Shown in pieces: positions 39,096 to 53,081 of a stretch of DNA of 64,000 nt. Position 1 is the stretch's first letter; each line of letters begins with the position of its first letter. The translations under genes and the position numbers were made by a program. Origin of the DNA: Lota lota (lineage: Eukaryota > Chordata > Actinopteri > Gadiformes > Lotidae); contig JACYXH010000473.1 of the NCBI GenBank assembly GCA_026745465.1, forward strand, positions 3,899,691-3,963,690. Reading direction: 5' to 3'. A model generated the notes under the pieces. That model saw only the letters and a program-made list of their open reading frames with translations. It had not been told where the DNA came from and ran no database searches.

Positions 39096-42000
39096 GTGCC
39101 CTTACAGCACGACACACTGTCCACGGTGACACAGCAAAGTACATCCTGTTATGTCACCGACTGGTAATCCTCCGCCATGACCCCAAAACCTAAAGTCACA
39201 TCGCAATCAAACCTCCACGGCTGGAGGATCACGGTGATCCAGTACTAAACGACCAGAAATACCCAGCAGGGCCCAGTACACATTACTGCTCAGGGTTTAC
39301 TTCAGGTGGTTGCCTTCGTGGTGAATCAGTGTCAGCCATCACTCAGGGTTACAGTGCATTATGGTTGGATAGAAAGCAGGCCTTCAGGTCACTGTGGCTA
39401 ATGTTCTGCACAAGGGATGTTTAGCCTGCTGCTATCCTCTTGCTCTCCCTGTCGTTCTCTCTCTCTCTCTGTCTCTTTCTCTCTCTCTCTGTCTGTCTCT
39501 CTCTCTCTCTCTCTGTCTAACTTGCATGCAGGCTCACAATCAGTGTTTGTATGTCAGGGGGCTTGAGGGCTAATGTCCTTCAAATTTATTTTACTTCCTA
39601 ATCTTCTTCTCTACAATCCCAAATATTTATTTGGTATGATTCCAACCTTCCTTAGCCCTTTCTTATTTTTGGCACAAGACAATTCCCCCAAGGAGGAATC
39701 CCGATGTGAAACAAAAAATGAACTATTTCCAGAGCAATCACTGAGAAGAAAGCCACTCATCATAAACTCATCATAAATAAACCAATCTGTGTGGCTCTGG
39801 ATTCTGGATGAGCCAGAGAATAGGGAAAGTGTTGTCCACTGCCGTGGCGTTGGAAAAACCAAATGGCTAAACTAAGACAGAGATGGAAATGCAATGACGG
39901 GAGTATCCAAGGGCCAGTGGACAATAATAAAAATAGAAAACAGTCCTTTATTGAAGTGCAAAGTGAATCGAGACCTCCAGGGGTGCCGTAACAAGGAATA
40001 GTTTTGGTTCAGGCTGTCATATCGAAGAAATGAAGCTTTCCAATCAAAACTCAGACACACAACCTGATTGAACACAAGATAATACTTTTTGTTGTTGTTA
40101 GCGCTGCACAATAGGCATCGGCGCGAGGTAAATACCTCATTCGGAAATTAACAAACAATGACGAATAACAGATGCATTGGAATTGTGAGAAAAATGGCAG
40201 AGTGGGCAGAAGCTTGCACTGTTTTGCAGGGTTTGTTGATCGATAGCCACTTTCTCCATGATTCCTGCGTTCGCTCCCTAATGCTAATGAATGAAATCCA
40301 ATACATGTACCATTGATATTCACCAACTGCTTCTTCTGCACTCCACAGGCCCTGTTTGGGTATGACACCTCAATCTTGTGCATGGTTGTGCATATATATG
40401 TGTGGTTGTGGGTGTGTGTGTGTCTGTATTTGTGTGTGTTTGTGTGTGCGCATGCGTCCGCAGAGGTTAGGTATGTGTTAATTATTGATGATGAGCCAAT
40501 TAATTTTTTAATAATGTTGTCAGTCACCTGTCATCGTTGCAGTCAGGCTCTTAGCACAAATGCATTGAGACGTTTTGAAGGGATTTGTCTTGTCCTTTCT
40601 TAAAGGGATTTACTGTTGAAACAAATACACAATGTCTTGTATATCAAAGCTCGAAGCCTGTATTGGTCTAGCATTGAAGGAGTTAAACTATTAAATTCGA
40701 TGTGGAAAAAGAAGTAATTCGATTAGGAAACAGAAAGCTGCAGATGGAATTAATTGCATCCATGGCCCATTTTAAAGATGCTGTCTGCAGTTGGATATTT
40801 GTGTCTTAAGAATCTAATCCGAACAATATGTTGTTAATTCAGTTTGTGAATATTTGATCATAGTTGATTTCATGCTTATTGGAACCATACACTGCATAGC
40901 ACAACAATTTAAGGGCATTATTAAAGGGACACATGATGCCAATTAATATTAAACATACCTAAGGTACTCCAGTGTGCTCCTTATGGTGTTGATCACCATT
41001 CTAGACACACACACACGTACACACACACATACGCACTCACACACGCACACATCTCTGCCCTTCCAGTTGATGTGAAAGGTTTGCCAGAGGGTGACACCCA
41101 GCAGGGTGTTTGGCTGGATCTGTGTCATTCTCCTGGCCTAATCCTGCAGTCTAGATGGAACGGAGAGCCGTGACTCCAACGACCTCAGTGGCGTGACCTT
41201 CTCCATGTCATCAGTTGCCTTGTGCTTTAGTTTTAGAGCACAAACATACTTTTGTTATTTGTTAAACCAAATCCCTAATTCAAAAATTGTTTAGCATGAA
41301 CAAGAGTCACAAAGCTTTCACAAAGGTCATTTAGTACAGCATTGCCTTTGAGTTTCAGATATTATTCATTGTAGTCCCAGCCTCATTATATTACTATAAT
41401 GAGGAGGGAATCTTCATTATATTAAATATTGGTTGAATTGGGTTTTAAATGTCATCCAAACATTTAAGCTTGAACAATATACTGCTGATGCAGGAGGGAA
41501 GTTTCTTCCTCTGATGTCGAAATGTAAAGGCACACAAGTGCAAATAAAGGCAGATATGATGTTAAACCAAGAGGATTACCTTTCCTCACAGTGTGAATGT
41601 TTCTGACTTAACGAGGTACTTTTTCTCTTTTGAAGTTACATTCATCATAGTTTTCCTTTTATGGAGGGGTTTAGCTAAGAAGTATCATATCAAAGTTTAA
41701 TTCCATCACAAAATAAATATGTAAGAGACTTAATTAAATGTAATGCCATTTTACAATGTTTTCAAAAGTTTTGGTTGAAAAACAAACTAAAACAACAAAC
41801 TATACCTTAGCTTTCACAACTTCATTTTGCAGAGCTTTCAATTTAATTAATATTTGTCGTAATGATTATTATTGCAAAGCACACAATACATAGTCATGGC
41901 CATTTTTTGGCCAGGAGCTGGGAGTTGAGAAGACCATTTTAACTGCTAAGCTCCTGCTGTTGTGGCTGTAGTTGTAGATGTATTTGTACCTGAATGTAGT

Positions 42001-42120
42001 CCGTATCCACCCAAACAGTCTGTTTTTCTCAGTCCAGCACATGTTGTACTGGCAATTGGCCTGAAAATAACAGCTTCAACAGCTGCCTGTTAACACACAT
42101 GCAGAAGTCCACATGCACGC
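39096..42120. other. Unique sequence, no gene seen
   Basis: Three kilobases of mostly unique DNA, with CT-rich 39455-39520, short GT-rich 40405-40450 and short CA-rich 40984-41052. No coding region, RNA gene or intact element recognised. Confidence 0.5.
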
Positions 42121-42123
42121 ACG

Positions 42124-43790
<1,667 letters not shown>

Positions 43791-43793
43791 TGA

Positions 43794-44600
43794 GAAATCA
43801 AGCGGTTTTCATGTTTCTAATCGCTAAATACCATCATTTTACCATACAACCTAACCTAAACCTAACTCTAACTTTACCTAATCTATCTCATCTATCCTAG
43901 CTATGAGAAATAAAATAATATTCATGTTTCTAATCACTATATACCATCATCTAACCTTAACCCTGACTGTAATCAAACCCTAACCTTATTTATCTGATCT
44001 ATCCTTTAGCTATGAGAAATCACACAATAATCATGTTTCTAATCACTATATACCATAATCTAACCTTAACCCTAACCGCAATCTAACCCTAACCTAATTT
44101 ATCTGATCTATCCTTTAGCTATGAGAAATCACACAATAATCATGTTTCTAATCACTATATATCATCATCAAACCTTAAACCTAACCTTAATCGAACCCTA
44201 AATTAACCTAATCTAGCTTCTTTTACCCATAATAAATTAAACGCTATTCATTTATCCAATCAATATATACCATCCTTTAACCTTAACCATAACCTTAAGT
44301 AAACCCTAACCTAACCTAATCAATTAATATATCCTTTACCTATGAGAAATCAAACAATGTTCATGTATCTAATAACTATATACTATCATTTTACCCCTAA
44401 CCTTCATCTAAACCTAACCTAATGTAACCTAATCTTACCTTATCTAGCTCATCTATAATTTACCTAAGAGATATCAAACCATATTCATATTTCTTAACAA
44501 TATATAGCATGATCTAACCTTAACCACCCTAACCTTAATCTAACCCTAAATTAACCTAATCTAGCTAATCTATCCTTTATCAATGAGAAGTCATCACTGA
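43794..44600. repeat. 110-bp tandem repeat with telomere-like CCCTAA stretches
   Basis: About seven diverged copies. The landmark CATGTTTCTAATC (or variant) starts near 43810, 43923, 44032, 44141, 44249, 44362 and 44486, giving periods of 113, 109, 109, 108, 113 and 124 bases. Each unit has TATGAGAAATCA, then that landmark, then ACTATATACCATCAT, then a run of AACCTTAACCCTAACC-like words, then CTAATCTATC. The C-rich part resembles degenerate telomeric repeats. Confidence 0.92.
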
Positions 44601-45660
44601 TCTGTTCTTAGAGGCACTCCTGGTTAAATGCTGACTGACAAGCAGAGTCCAAAATGTACTCCTGCCACCAACCCATTTGATAATTTGGCAGGTAAAGAAA
44701 TTCAGGGATACATTTTAAAACATTGGCTTGGCCAGTAGATTTTTCCAAACTGGCAGATAAAAAGACCCTGCACAGAAACATTGAGCTGTGTGTAAAAGAG
44801 CTAATTCATGTTCTTTCAAATAGTAGTCTTTGAAATGTGCAGCCATTTGTTGGGCTTTTGCTCCATATGATAATGAACAAAGCTAGCTAGCGGCTGTGCT
44901 GTGGCTCAGGGACTTTACCCTGGTCTTCAAGATGGTGGAGAGGAATGCAGATTGTGAAAACTAGGAATACGCCATAATTTTTGCAGATGGAAAGCTACCA
45001 GAATAAAAGATGCAATAACCAACTTTTTTCCCTGACGTGATTTCTATAAAGAAATGCCATAACGCTAGATCTGTTCTGTTTTGAGCCGACTTCTATTCCC
45101 TCTCCCCACTCTGAGAGAGATAGACTCCCTTATGAAATAATATATCATGTGCTCCTTTTACATCATTTTCACCTCCCCAATTCCTCTTTTGCATTAGCTT
45201 TGCTTCTTTTCTCTCAACACCCAGTTTCCCTGACTGCTTCGGACACGCCCATTGTCTAACCTCTTTTCAAGAAACCCTAATCTGGACAACCCCTTGATAT
45301 TTCAGAATTTCTGACCTGACTCCAAATGACCATTCCTGTCAAAATTATTAGAAAGAACAGCCACAAGGCCCGAACCGGAGTGAATGTGGACCATTAGACC
45401 ATTTCATAGCAGTGAAATGGCCCCTCGTTAAGCAGCCAAATTATTTCTGAATGCTTGTGCGGGAAATTGCTCATTTTGGGTTGTGCTCACCCTCAATGCA
45501 GCCCTTACAGTTAACTGGGAAATTTAACCAAACCATTTCCATAACTAGGTTTTTACTTTTCATTACCACACGGCTTCTTAGTTTGGTAATAATTATAGTA
45601 TTTTCATATCTTTGGATAGTGAGTTTAGACTTTTGATATATACAAACATTGTACTTTTTA
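44601..45660. other. Unique sequence, no gene seen
   Basis: Unique DNA between the 110-bp repeat and the retroposon tail. Some of it may be upstream parts of that element, but I see no coding remains. Confidence 0.4.
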
Positions 45661-45796
45661 TATTGTCATGTAATCTCTGTTTTTGTTAACTGCCTAGGGA
45701 CTACGGATATAAATTAGTATTTTAGCTAATCTTTTTTCTCCTGATGTTCATTGACTTGCTCTGTCCCTATCAAATAAACATATAAATAAAATAAAT
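45661..45796 (+). mobile_element. LINE-like 3' end fragment
   Basis: Sequence with TTAACTGCCTAGGGACTACGG, AAATTAGTATTTTAGCTAAT and CTGTCCCTATCAAATAAAC followed by an A-rich tail (ATATAAATAAAATAAAT). This order is close to a 3' untranslated tail of a non-LTR element I recall from fish genomes. No reverse transcriptase coding sequence is present, so it is a 5'-truncated copy, as is usual for LINEs. Confidence 0.45.
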
Positions 45797-45994
45797 TGTG
45801 AAGGTTAAAGTGGAGTGGATTCATAGATATGTCCTGTTGAATGTACGAATTTCAAATATTTGTTCCTCTGCCTGATTTTGTCTGTTTTTTTTTTTTTCTG
45901 TCTGTATCAGGGTGGGGTAGTGGACAGCATGTGTGTGTGATTGTGCACACATGTGTGTGTTTGTGCGTCAACAGGCTATGCTGGCCTGTTGAAC

Positions 45995-46205
45995 CACTTA
46001 AAGGATTCTATTTAACGGGTCAGCCGAGCAATTAATCAAGGGTTTAATTGGAATCCCGAGTGGAGTGACATGATTTATGCAAATGAAGTCATTAATATGC
46101 AGTACTGCGTCCTACACTCAAATTAAAATGGCTCTTCCGCCAGCCCTGGCTACTGCTTTCATTACAGCAAATTAGAAAGCAATAATAAGTCCAAATACAC
46201 ATATT
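45995..46205. promoter_or_regulatory. Strong candidate conserved noncoding element with octamer site
   Basis: Repeat-free block with GAGCAATTAATCAAGGGTTT, the POU octamer ATGCAAAT (within TTTATGCAAATGAAG), TCATTAATATGCAG, CAAATTAAAATGG, TTTCATTACAGCAAATTAG and GCAATAATAAG. The density of homeodomain and POU cores without repeats or long frames is the highest in the window. Likely an enhancer of a developmental gene; this is inference. Confidence 0.45.
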
Positions 46206-46369
46206 TATTTTACATGGGCATCTAGAGTAGGACATGCCCACAGGATAAATAAATACAGAGAGACAAGGGAGGGAAGTTTGTCTGTGTTATAAGGCAGTCG
46301 ACAGCAGAGGCAACGCCAAGTCTTAACACTGTTAATTTCACCTCATTATATGAGCAGGCCTTTGTCTGC

Positions 46370-46590
46370 AGGGCCTTACTTTTAATTGGATCAGTGGGCA
46401 ATTCCAACCATTTGTTTCTTAATTGCTTTCCCAGCTCTTTATTTGGGGAAAGAAAGCAGCAGTTATTTATTTTTGCCAAACTCTCCAAGAAAGTCGCGGT
46501 GGCACCCATGTCTGACCTGAGGCTGTTGCCCGTGGTAACCGTCCCCATGGGGACAGAGTCTAGCTCTCGTTCCAAGGTGTCTGGTCCTCT
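46370..46590. promoter_or_regulatory. Possible conserved noncoding element
   Basis: Repeat-free DNA with TTTTAATTGGATCAGTGGGC, TTTCTTAATTGC, TTATTTATTTTTGCC and GGTAACCGTCCCCATGG. Open frames exist on both strands here (46222-46599 minus, 46394-46702 plus) but with no known domain, so regulatory DNA is more likely than an exon. Confidence 0.3.
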
Positions 46591-47141
46591 CACCCTCACT
46601 GTGTGCTATGACGCCTGGGGGATGCAGACAAGGAGCTGGGGCCCTCGGCCAAAGTCATGCTCTCTTTCTACCATTCCCATTGGTCCCCCGGTAAACACGT
46701 AGAGCCAATCCACTTAAGAAATGGTTTAGTGTGCTTGTCCTCCATTGGCTGGCTAACTGCTGCCTCAGATGGCAGGTTATTCCAAAAATTTGACTACAAC
46801 TTCATTTTTGATTATTATTGATGATTCACTTTTGTTGGTACTCATTGTCATCTAAACACATTGTAATTTGTATTTAAGTAACTGTATTACCTATTACCTT
46901 CATGTCCATGTGTACAGTAAACCTTTATACAGGACAATCGTAGATGCTCTGAACTTGAAGGATAGATAGTGTTATAATTGCTAAATATGACTGTGACCTT
47001 GTTGATTAAGGCTATGATATTTTACCTGTGTAATTTACCAGGTTTGTTTCCGCTGGTCAGCAGATACCCCCCGCTGTCTGAGCGGGTAAAGCCAAGCGTT
47101 GATACCCATCCGCATGCACACAAATGCACAGGCATATGTAC

Positions 47142-47142
<1 letters not shown>
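46591..47142. other. Unique sequence, no gene seen
   Basis: About 550 bases with no recognised feature. Confidence 0.5.

Positions 47143-47143
<1 letters not shown>

Positions 47144-47204
<61 letters not shown>
47144..47204. repeat. (CA)n array
   Basis: About 30 CA units. Confidence 0.96.
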
Positions 47205-47206
<2 letters not shown>

Positions 47207-49625
47207 ACACCCCTCCTGCTTCCCAGTGCTTGCTGACTGCATGCGGTTTGCTGTAATTACAGCAGTAAGCAGGGAGCTGCGTCTTTGCGTGGCAGATGGT
47301 CCAGCACTGTGCAGTATCAGGTAACCGTGACAACCGCCTCTCCTCACACAGTTAACGGAACCATCATGACACATCATAGTGACCGACGGTCTCCAAAGTG
47401 TAGAGAGGGAGAGAGAGGGGGCGAGGGAGGGAGGGGATGAGCGATGTCGAGTGACAGGGAGAGAAGAGAGTGTGGTGTGGTGGTGGGGGGTTTATCCGGA
47501 TGCTTGGACCTGTGTTATCGAGCACAAACAGACAGAATACAAGGCTGCAGCCATTGTCTGGGCTGCAGAGGAAAAGCCTTGATTTTAAACCTCATTGTAT
47601 TCAGGTCACCAAACCAATCTATTGGTGTCTAAATCGTGTTTTTACCCGATAATGCGTAGTCTCAACTGCATTGATTCCTCTACTGCGACTTGAGCATGAG
47701 GGATTCTGTGACGTCGATAGCTCATTAACGCTTACGGAAAATAGTTAATTCTGGGAAATGAAAACAATGTTTGTAAATACATTAAAAAGTGGGTTTTTTC
47801 CCATCACTGTCTCGAAGTTTAGTCCCACCATTCAATATTTATTTTCCTCAAAATGCACTGCTTCCTCAACTTTGCCCTTCAAAACCGAATGACACAATAC
47901 CCTAGCAGCTAAGCACTTCTTCAGTTTACATCACCAAACACCATGAAGCTATCTGGAGAGGAAAAAGCAGGGTAAAGTGTTTAGTAGGATAGAGTACAGC
48001 TCTCCGCCTATTATGGTTCAACACAATAGGCGCATGTACCGTATTGTCATCAAACGTCTCGGATCAGGCAGTCAATGGCAGAGCGGCTTACTGTGCAGGA
48101 AAAAGCCAACCATGACGGCATGCTGTCGGCTTTGGTGTGTTCATATGACACACGTATACATTCACAATGCTGCATTTAGTATGCTAATCGAAGCTTTCTT
48201 TACGAAAAGCTAAAGGGCCAGTTTTTCAGATGTTGTTTGTGCGGTGCTCTGTATGTGGAAGTATGCGTCTGTGTGTGTCATGCTTGTATGTGTGTATGAG
48301 TGTAGATGCGTGGATGCATACATCGTTTTCTTTTTGTATGTTTGTGCACGTGTGTGTATGTGCGTGCATTTCCTCTCAGCACCAGATGGAGGCAGTGCCA
48401 CACTTAAGCAGACTAAGGGAACATACAGACAGGTTTAACGTCCTGACAGAGCATGTTTGGGAAAAAAGAACTGTGTTCATTGCCAGATGTTGGTGTTCTA
48501 GCTGATCAATTCAAGTCAAGTTACATATTAATGCTATGGTACGATCATCTTATTGTACCACAACACTCAGAATCTCTCACAGCGTACAAGTAAAGAATTG
48601 ATAGTTTCATTATTCATGAAGTTTAAGTTCCCGTTTTACAGTTACACTATTGAGATACAATTTTGTGTGTTTCTTCACTCAGTCCATTGTGATTGCCCCA
48701 CATCTTCAAATGACTCACTGCTATCTGCAGGATTAGGGACTCATTCTTCCCCCCTTTATACTACTTTCATACCATCCAAGATGGACGCCTTGTAGTCTCT
48801 CTCTTGAGTCCCTGCCTTCTACCCCCACTGGGAGTATCATCTCCATTTCAATTCTCCCGCCCCTCCCCCCGCTCTCCCATCTCCTTCTCCCTCTCCCTCT
48901 CTCTCTCCCTCTCCCCATCCCATACCTCCCTTGCCTTTGTGGTACCCTAGCCGCCGTGTTCTGTGCTGCAGGCTCAATGCGGTAGTGTTTCCCCCTGGGG
49001 TCTTTGCAGGTAGCTGGTTTGCAGCTAGCGAGGCTTACCTACGGTCAACCATAAATCTAGAGCTGAGTGATATTGACAAATCACGTACCCAATACTTTAT
49101 ATATTATTGAAACCGTGGCCATATCTTTTTTTTCATACAAATTGACTATTTTATACTGCACAAAATAAAAGTATTAATTATTAGTCATGTGGATAGGATA
49201 AGTAATATACTGGTAGGCATCTTAATTGTTCATTTGAGAAAATTTGAACCCTTGACTATAATGAAGCTGTGAAGACCAGTGTAAGGCAACCGTCATTAGA
49301 TAATTAGGTATGCAGCTGCACACCTAGTATCTCCTATTACACTCCTATGGCACTCCTATTATCTTTCATACTTATTTATAATTGTATTATTATTCCCAAA
49401 CTTCCCCACTCAACTCCTTCTGCATGCTTAATGCTAAAACAATAATTTAAACATATATACTAACTTACCATCCAAACCTATGGAATGACTCTCTTTTAAA
49501 CCTTTTATACTTTTTAAGTATTTCAACTTTTAAACCCTTAAACTCCCACATACACGCATGGGCTTTTTCTGTGTTCAAAAATTGTTAGTGTACAAAATAT
49601 AAACGATTACATCTATAAAATGTAA
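47205..49625. other. Unique sequence with C/T-rich 48820-48925
   Basis: A GA/G-rich tract lies at about 47400-47440, a GT-rich decayed tract at about 48240-48370, and a polypyrimidine tract at about 48820-48925. No gene recognised. Confidence 0.5.
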
Positions 49626-49629
49626 ATAA

Positions 49630-50295
49630 CTACCTAGAACACCATATAATTCACCTATAACATAATATAAACTACCTAGATAACCAAAGCAACCACCTAG
49701 AACACCATATAAACCACCTAGATTCTAGGTGGTTTATATGGTGTTCTAGGTGGTGGTTTATATGGTGTTCTAGGTGGTTGCTTTGGTTATCTGGATGGTT
49801 GCTCGGTTGTTCTAGGTCCTAGAACAACCGAGCAACCACCCAGATAACCATAGCAACCGCGTAGAACACTATCAACCACCTAGAACACCCTAGCAACCAT
49901 TTAAAAAGACCATGGCAACCACAAACACCCTAGCAACCACATAGAAACCACCCAGAACACCATAGCAGCTACCCAGAATACCCTAGCAACCACACAGAAC
50001 ACCATAGCAACCACCCAAAACACCATAGAAAACATCATAGAAACCACAAACACCCTTGCAGCCACCTATAAACCACCCAGAACCCACCCAGAACACCCTA
50101 GAAGTCATACAGAACACCATGGCAACCACCCAGAACACCCTAACAACCACCCATTACATTCTAGCAACCAACAAGAACACCATAGCAACCACCCAGCACA
50201 CCGTAGCAACCACCCAGAACACTAACAAACCAACAAGAACACCCTAGCAACCGTCCAAAACGCCCAACAAGCAACACATAACACCCTTGCAGCCG
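49630..50295. repeat. Fish-type minisatellite: CAACCACC(C/T)AGAACACC units
   Basis: Tandem units of about 16-22 bases such as TAGCAACCACCCAGAACACC, with variable degeneracy, over about 650 bases. Similar CCATAGCAACCACC arrays are, to my recollection, common in fish genomes. Asn-Thr-rich frames across it (50056-50247) are repeat translations. The 49681-49850 part contains an inversion with palindromic junctions (listed separately). Confidence 0.92.
49681..49850. repeat. Inverted segment with two long palindromic junctions
   Basis: Left junction: array sequence 49690-49722 reads CCACCTAGA and meets its complement from 49724 (TCTAGGTGG), centred at 49723; the right side carries one extra 24-base unit. 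Right junction: 33-base arms 49784-49816 and 49818-49850 are complementary with one mismatch around a single central base at 49817 (CTAGG T CCTAG). Between them the array runs in the opposite orientation. Confidence 0.92.
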
Positions 50296-52489
50296 TCATA
50301 AAATTACAGAACCACTTCACGTTACTCTTCTGTACATTTCCATTATACCAGGTAAAAGCGTTATTTTCAGCAAGGTGCACACCACAATTTCTTCTGAAAT
50401 TGTACTTTTTCTTGTTTATTAGAATGCTATGCTTACAGTCAAGTTGATATCTGGTCTCTGGTCTCAGAGTGCTTATTTGCCATTGAAATATAAAATATAT
50501 ACAGCGCTCCTACAAACTACTACTCATTTTCTCACTTACTGAAATCATTCATTTTGAATTGTGACTAAACTAGATGCATTATATTATTCACAGCTGTTAT
50601 AGTATGAGTGTGTGATCGATGGTCTCAATGGATGATTTCTTTCACAGTCAAACGTCTTAAATGGAGTTACTTAGCTGTAAGGCATTTCTGGATTTACATA
50701 CACACATCATAACTTCTGCTTTCCTTTCTCTTCTGCTCCCCTGTCCTCACCTACCCCCAACCCTTCTCTCCTCTTCTTTCTTCTCTTCTTTTTGTTCCAT
50801 TTTCTCGTCGTCTCCTCTCCCCTTCTTGAAGTTTCCTATTCAAGAAGCAAGAGAGTCTCATCATTGGCTCTGTGGACAGCTGCGCTCCACAGTGGACGAC
50901 CTGAGCTGTTTAAGAGTTCTCACCGTGCCGCCAGTCGATGCAGGGTTTGGGGAATTACTGTGCTATCTTATAATTTCTGGTGCCCTGTGCGATCATAAAT
51001 GTTACTCTTGATCCGCCTCTGCAGGGGAAAATCGATATCCATCCAGAGGGCCAGCTGTGAAGTTTTTATTGCATCTTATATCAGACCTGCGCCTGGTCTG
51101 CTCAGGCAAAGTTACTGGCGAGAGGAGGGAAACGCAACAGTTTCGGGAGAGCTTTTTGTTCATAAAAGCAACAGGTTTGGCAAGCTATAATAGAAGGTTG
51201 TATTGATCCTGTGCTATGAAAGTGGAGGAAAAAAAGTGTTTTCATTCTTTGAAGGACACACAGCAGGCGTGAGTACAGGTAGCGGAGTCGTAAAGTGTAC
51301 TTAGCTCAGTGGGAATCAGCTACCTGGTTGCACTACAGTAGAATCGATTCATAGTTGTTGTTTTTTGTTAAGACCACTGGCATTTTTGTAAATTATTATC
51401 ACACTAGCTTGGAAGAGAAAATATCTTATGTATTATATTCATTTAAATTCTATCGCTTTTTATATCAGATATAGAGCTCAAGATTACCTAGTAAGTCATA
51501 AGGTTAGATACAGCCAACATCAGATAACAAACACCACAATTCAGTTTGATTATTTCTACAACAAAAATAATTATAGTAACAAGTAATCTAATGTGCTTCC
51601 TAAAATAAATGTGTAAGTTTAGCCAGAAATAACTTCAACAGTATTGGATCTGTGAACTTCAACATCAGAGGCACTCTATCAGTTAATCCTGGAAGTGCAA
51701 CCAACCCCAGAACCTTTGACATTTTGTTCTGGACTATGGAGCATTCATTTTCCATTGATGCAGTAACTAGGAGGAAAGACATCTGCCATGATCTCAGACA
51801 GGCAGCTGAGCCTACTCATCAATCTAGGAAGGATTGCCAAACCATGTGAAATCCAACATTGAACAATTTAAAAGATTATTCTTATATCATACATTGTCAT
51901 AGGGTGAGTATCGGGGCAAAATTAAGTACCACATTTTTATAGCAAGGGATCAAAAGCCCTAAATATGATAAAAGTTACATTTTATCCAATCCAAAAAAGC
52001 TAGCTAGGACTTCAATGAATTTGTATTAATTTCTATCCAAGAGGCGTCATGGTTTAAGTTTGAAAAATGACATTTGGACCAACCTCAAGACTAATGGAAC
52101 TCTCTATTGGAGGGACGAGACAAAGTGGAGATGTTCATGTCATTGTTTGGCTAAATACAAACCTCATTGGCCAAACCATAAACACAAACACAATAATCTC
52201 ATCACAGCATGGTCATAGAAGGGCGAGGATTTGGGATTTTTATGCAGTGACTCGACCTGCGGCCTGCATTTCTAAATGTTAAGGGCATAAGATTGCCTCG
52301 GTCTACTCCACTTTCTACGCTGAATACAGATTATAAACGTTCCAAAAGGTTCTAAAAAAATCGACAGGAAAATGTAGCACTACGGAAACCCTGACCCATG
52401 GGTGTAGTTGACCTTAAGTAGAAAAAGATGAGCTGTAAAAACAAATTCCCTAAAAGGAATAATTGAGGAAACCATTTTTGTATGGTTCT
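50296..52489. other. Unique sequence, no gene seen
   Basis: Pyrimidine-rich stretch at 50715-50825 followed by a plausible acceptor (TTTCCTATTCAAG near 50830-50842), but the sequence after it has no recognised coding content. The + frame 50661-51011 therefore stays uncalled. Confidence 0.4.
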
Positions 52490-52541
52490 AAAAATCATAA
52501 TATTATACACACTTAAATGTGTGTATAATCTTACGATTTTT
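52490..52541. repeat. Long AT-rich hairpin (23-bp arms)
   Basis: Arms 52490-52512 and 52519-52541 pair with two mismatches around the loop TTAAAT. The arms contain ATTATACACAC and its complement. It may be the remnant of a small palindromic transposon or a hairpin RNA precursor; neither can be shown here. Confidence 0.8.
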
Positions 52542-53010
52542 CACAGTTCAAGAAATAAAAACGTCCTTGGCCAGTCCATGGTGAAAGCTGGATCTCCTGT
52601 CTCTCTATTATGGAATATTCTAAAGGCCAATCAATTTCCAGATCTTATTAGGCATAGCAGACTGCGAACAGTGGCACAGCAAACACTGGCCCAACTGTTT
52701 GGCGGTGTGTGGGTCTCCTCCGGTCACAAGGATGACAGTTTCCTTGTGTGAGCCGCCGTCAAATCCACTTGTTATCTAAAACCAGGCCTCTTGTCTCACC
52801 AAAGGTCAGATTGAAAGTGAGCCTGGCCGTCTCCGTCCGTCACCCGGCCCCGGCCCTGCGTGGCAGGAGGAGAGGGAACAAGCCTTAGTACGAAATGTCA
52901 GCTCCCTCCCGGTGAAGCTCAACTCATCAAAGGGGGATTAGTGTTGGAACGGTGTCCCTCGCTCCAAGAGCAAGCTATAATGCAGTCATCCGCCGCATCC
53001 AGAATGATAT
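52542..53010. other. Unique sequence, no gene seen
   Basis: GC-rich around 52820-52870 (CCGTCACCCGGCCCCGGCCC). No coding region is supported; the + frames at 52482-52751 and 52860-53153 lack known domains. Confidence 0.45.
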
Positions 53011-53013
53011 GGG

Positions 53014-53023
53014 AATATATATA

Positions 53024-53076
<53 letters not shown>
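53014..53076. repeat. (AT)n array
   Basis: About 31 AT units with one phase break near 53030. Confidence 0.96.

Positions 53077-53081
<5 letters not shown>

Noticed and set aside
49630-50295. Regular repeats with spacer-like parts, resembling a CRISPR array
   Set aside because: Units are contiguous, degenerate and of variable length, in vertebrate DNA, with no cas genes. It is a minisatellite.
50843-50960. Possible exon after TTTCCTATTCAAG
   Set aside because: No frame shows known protein content, and the pyrimidine tract is part of a low-complexity stretch.
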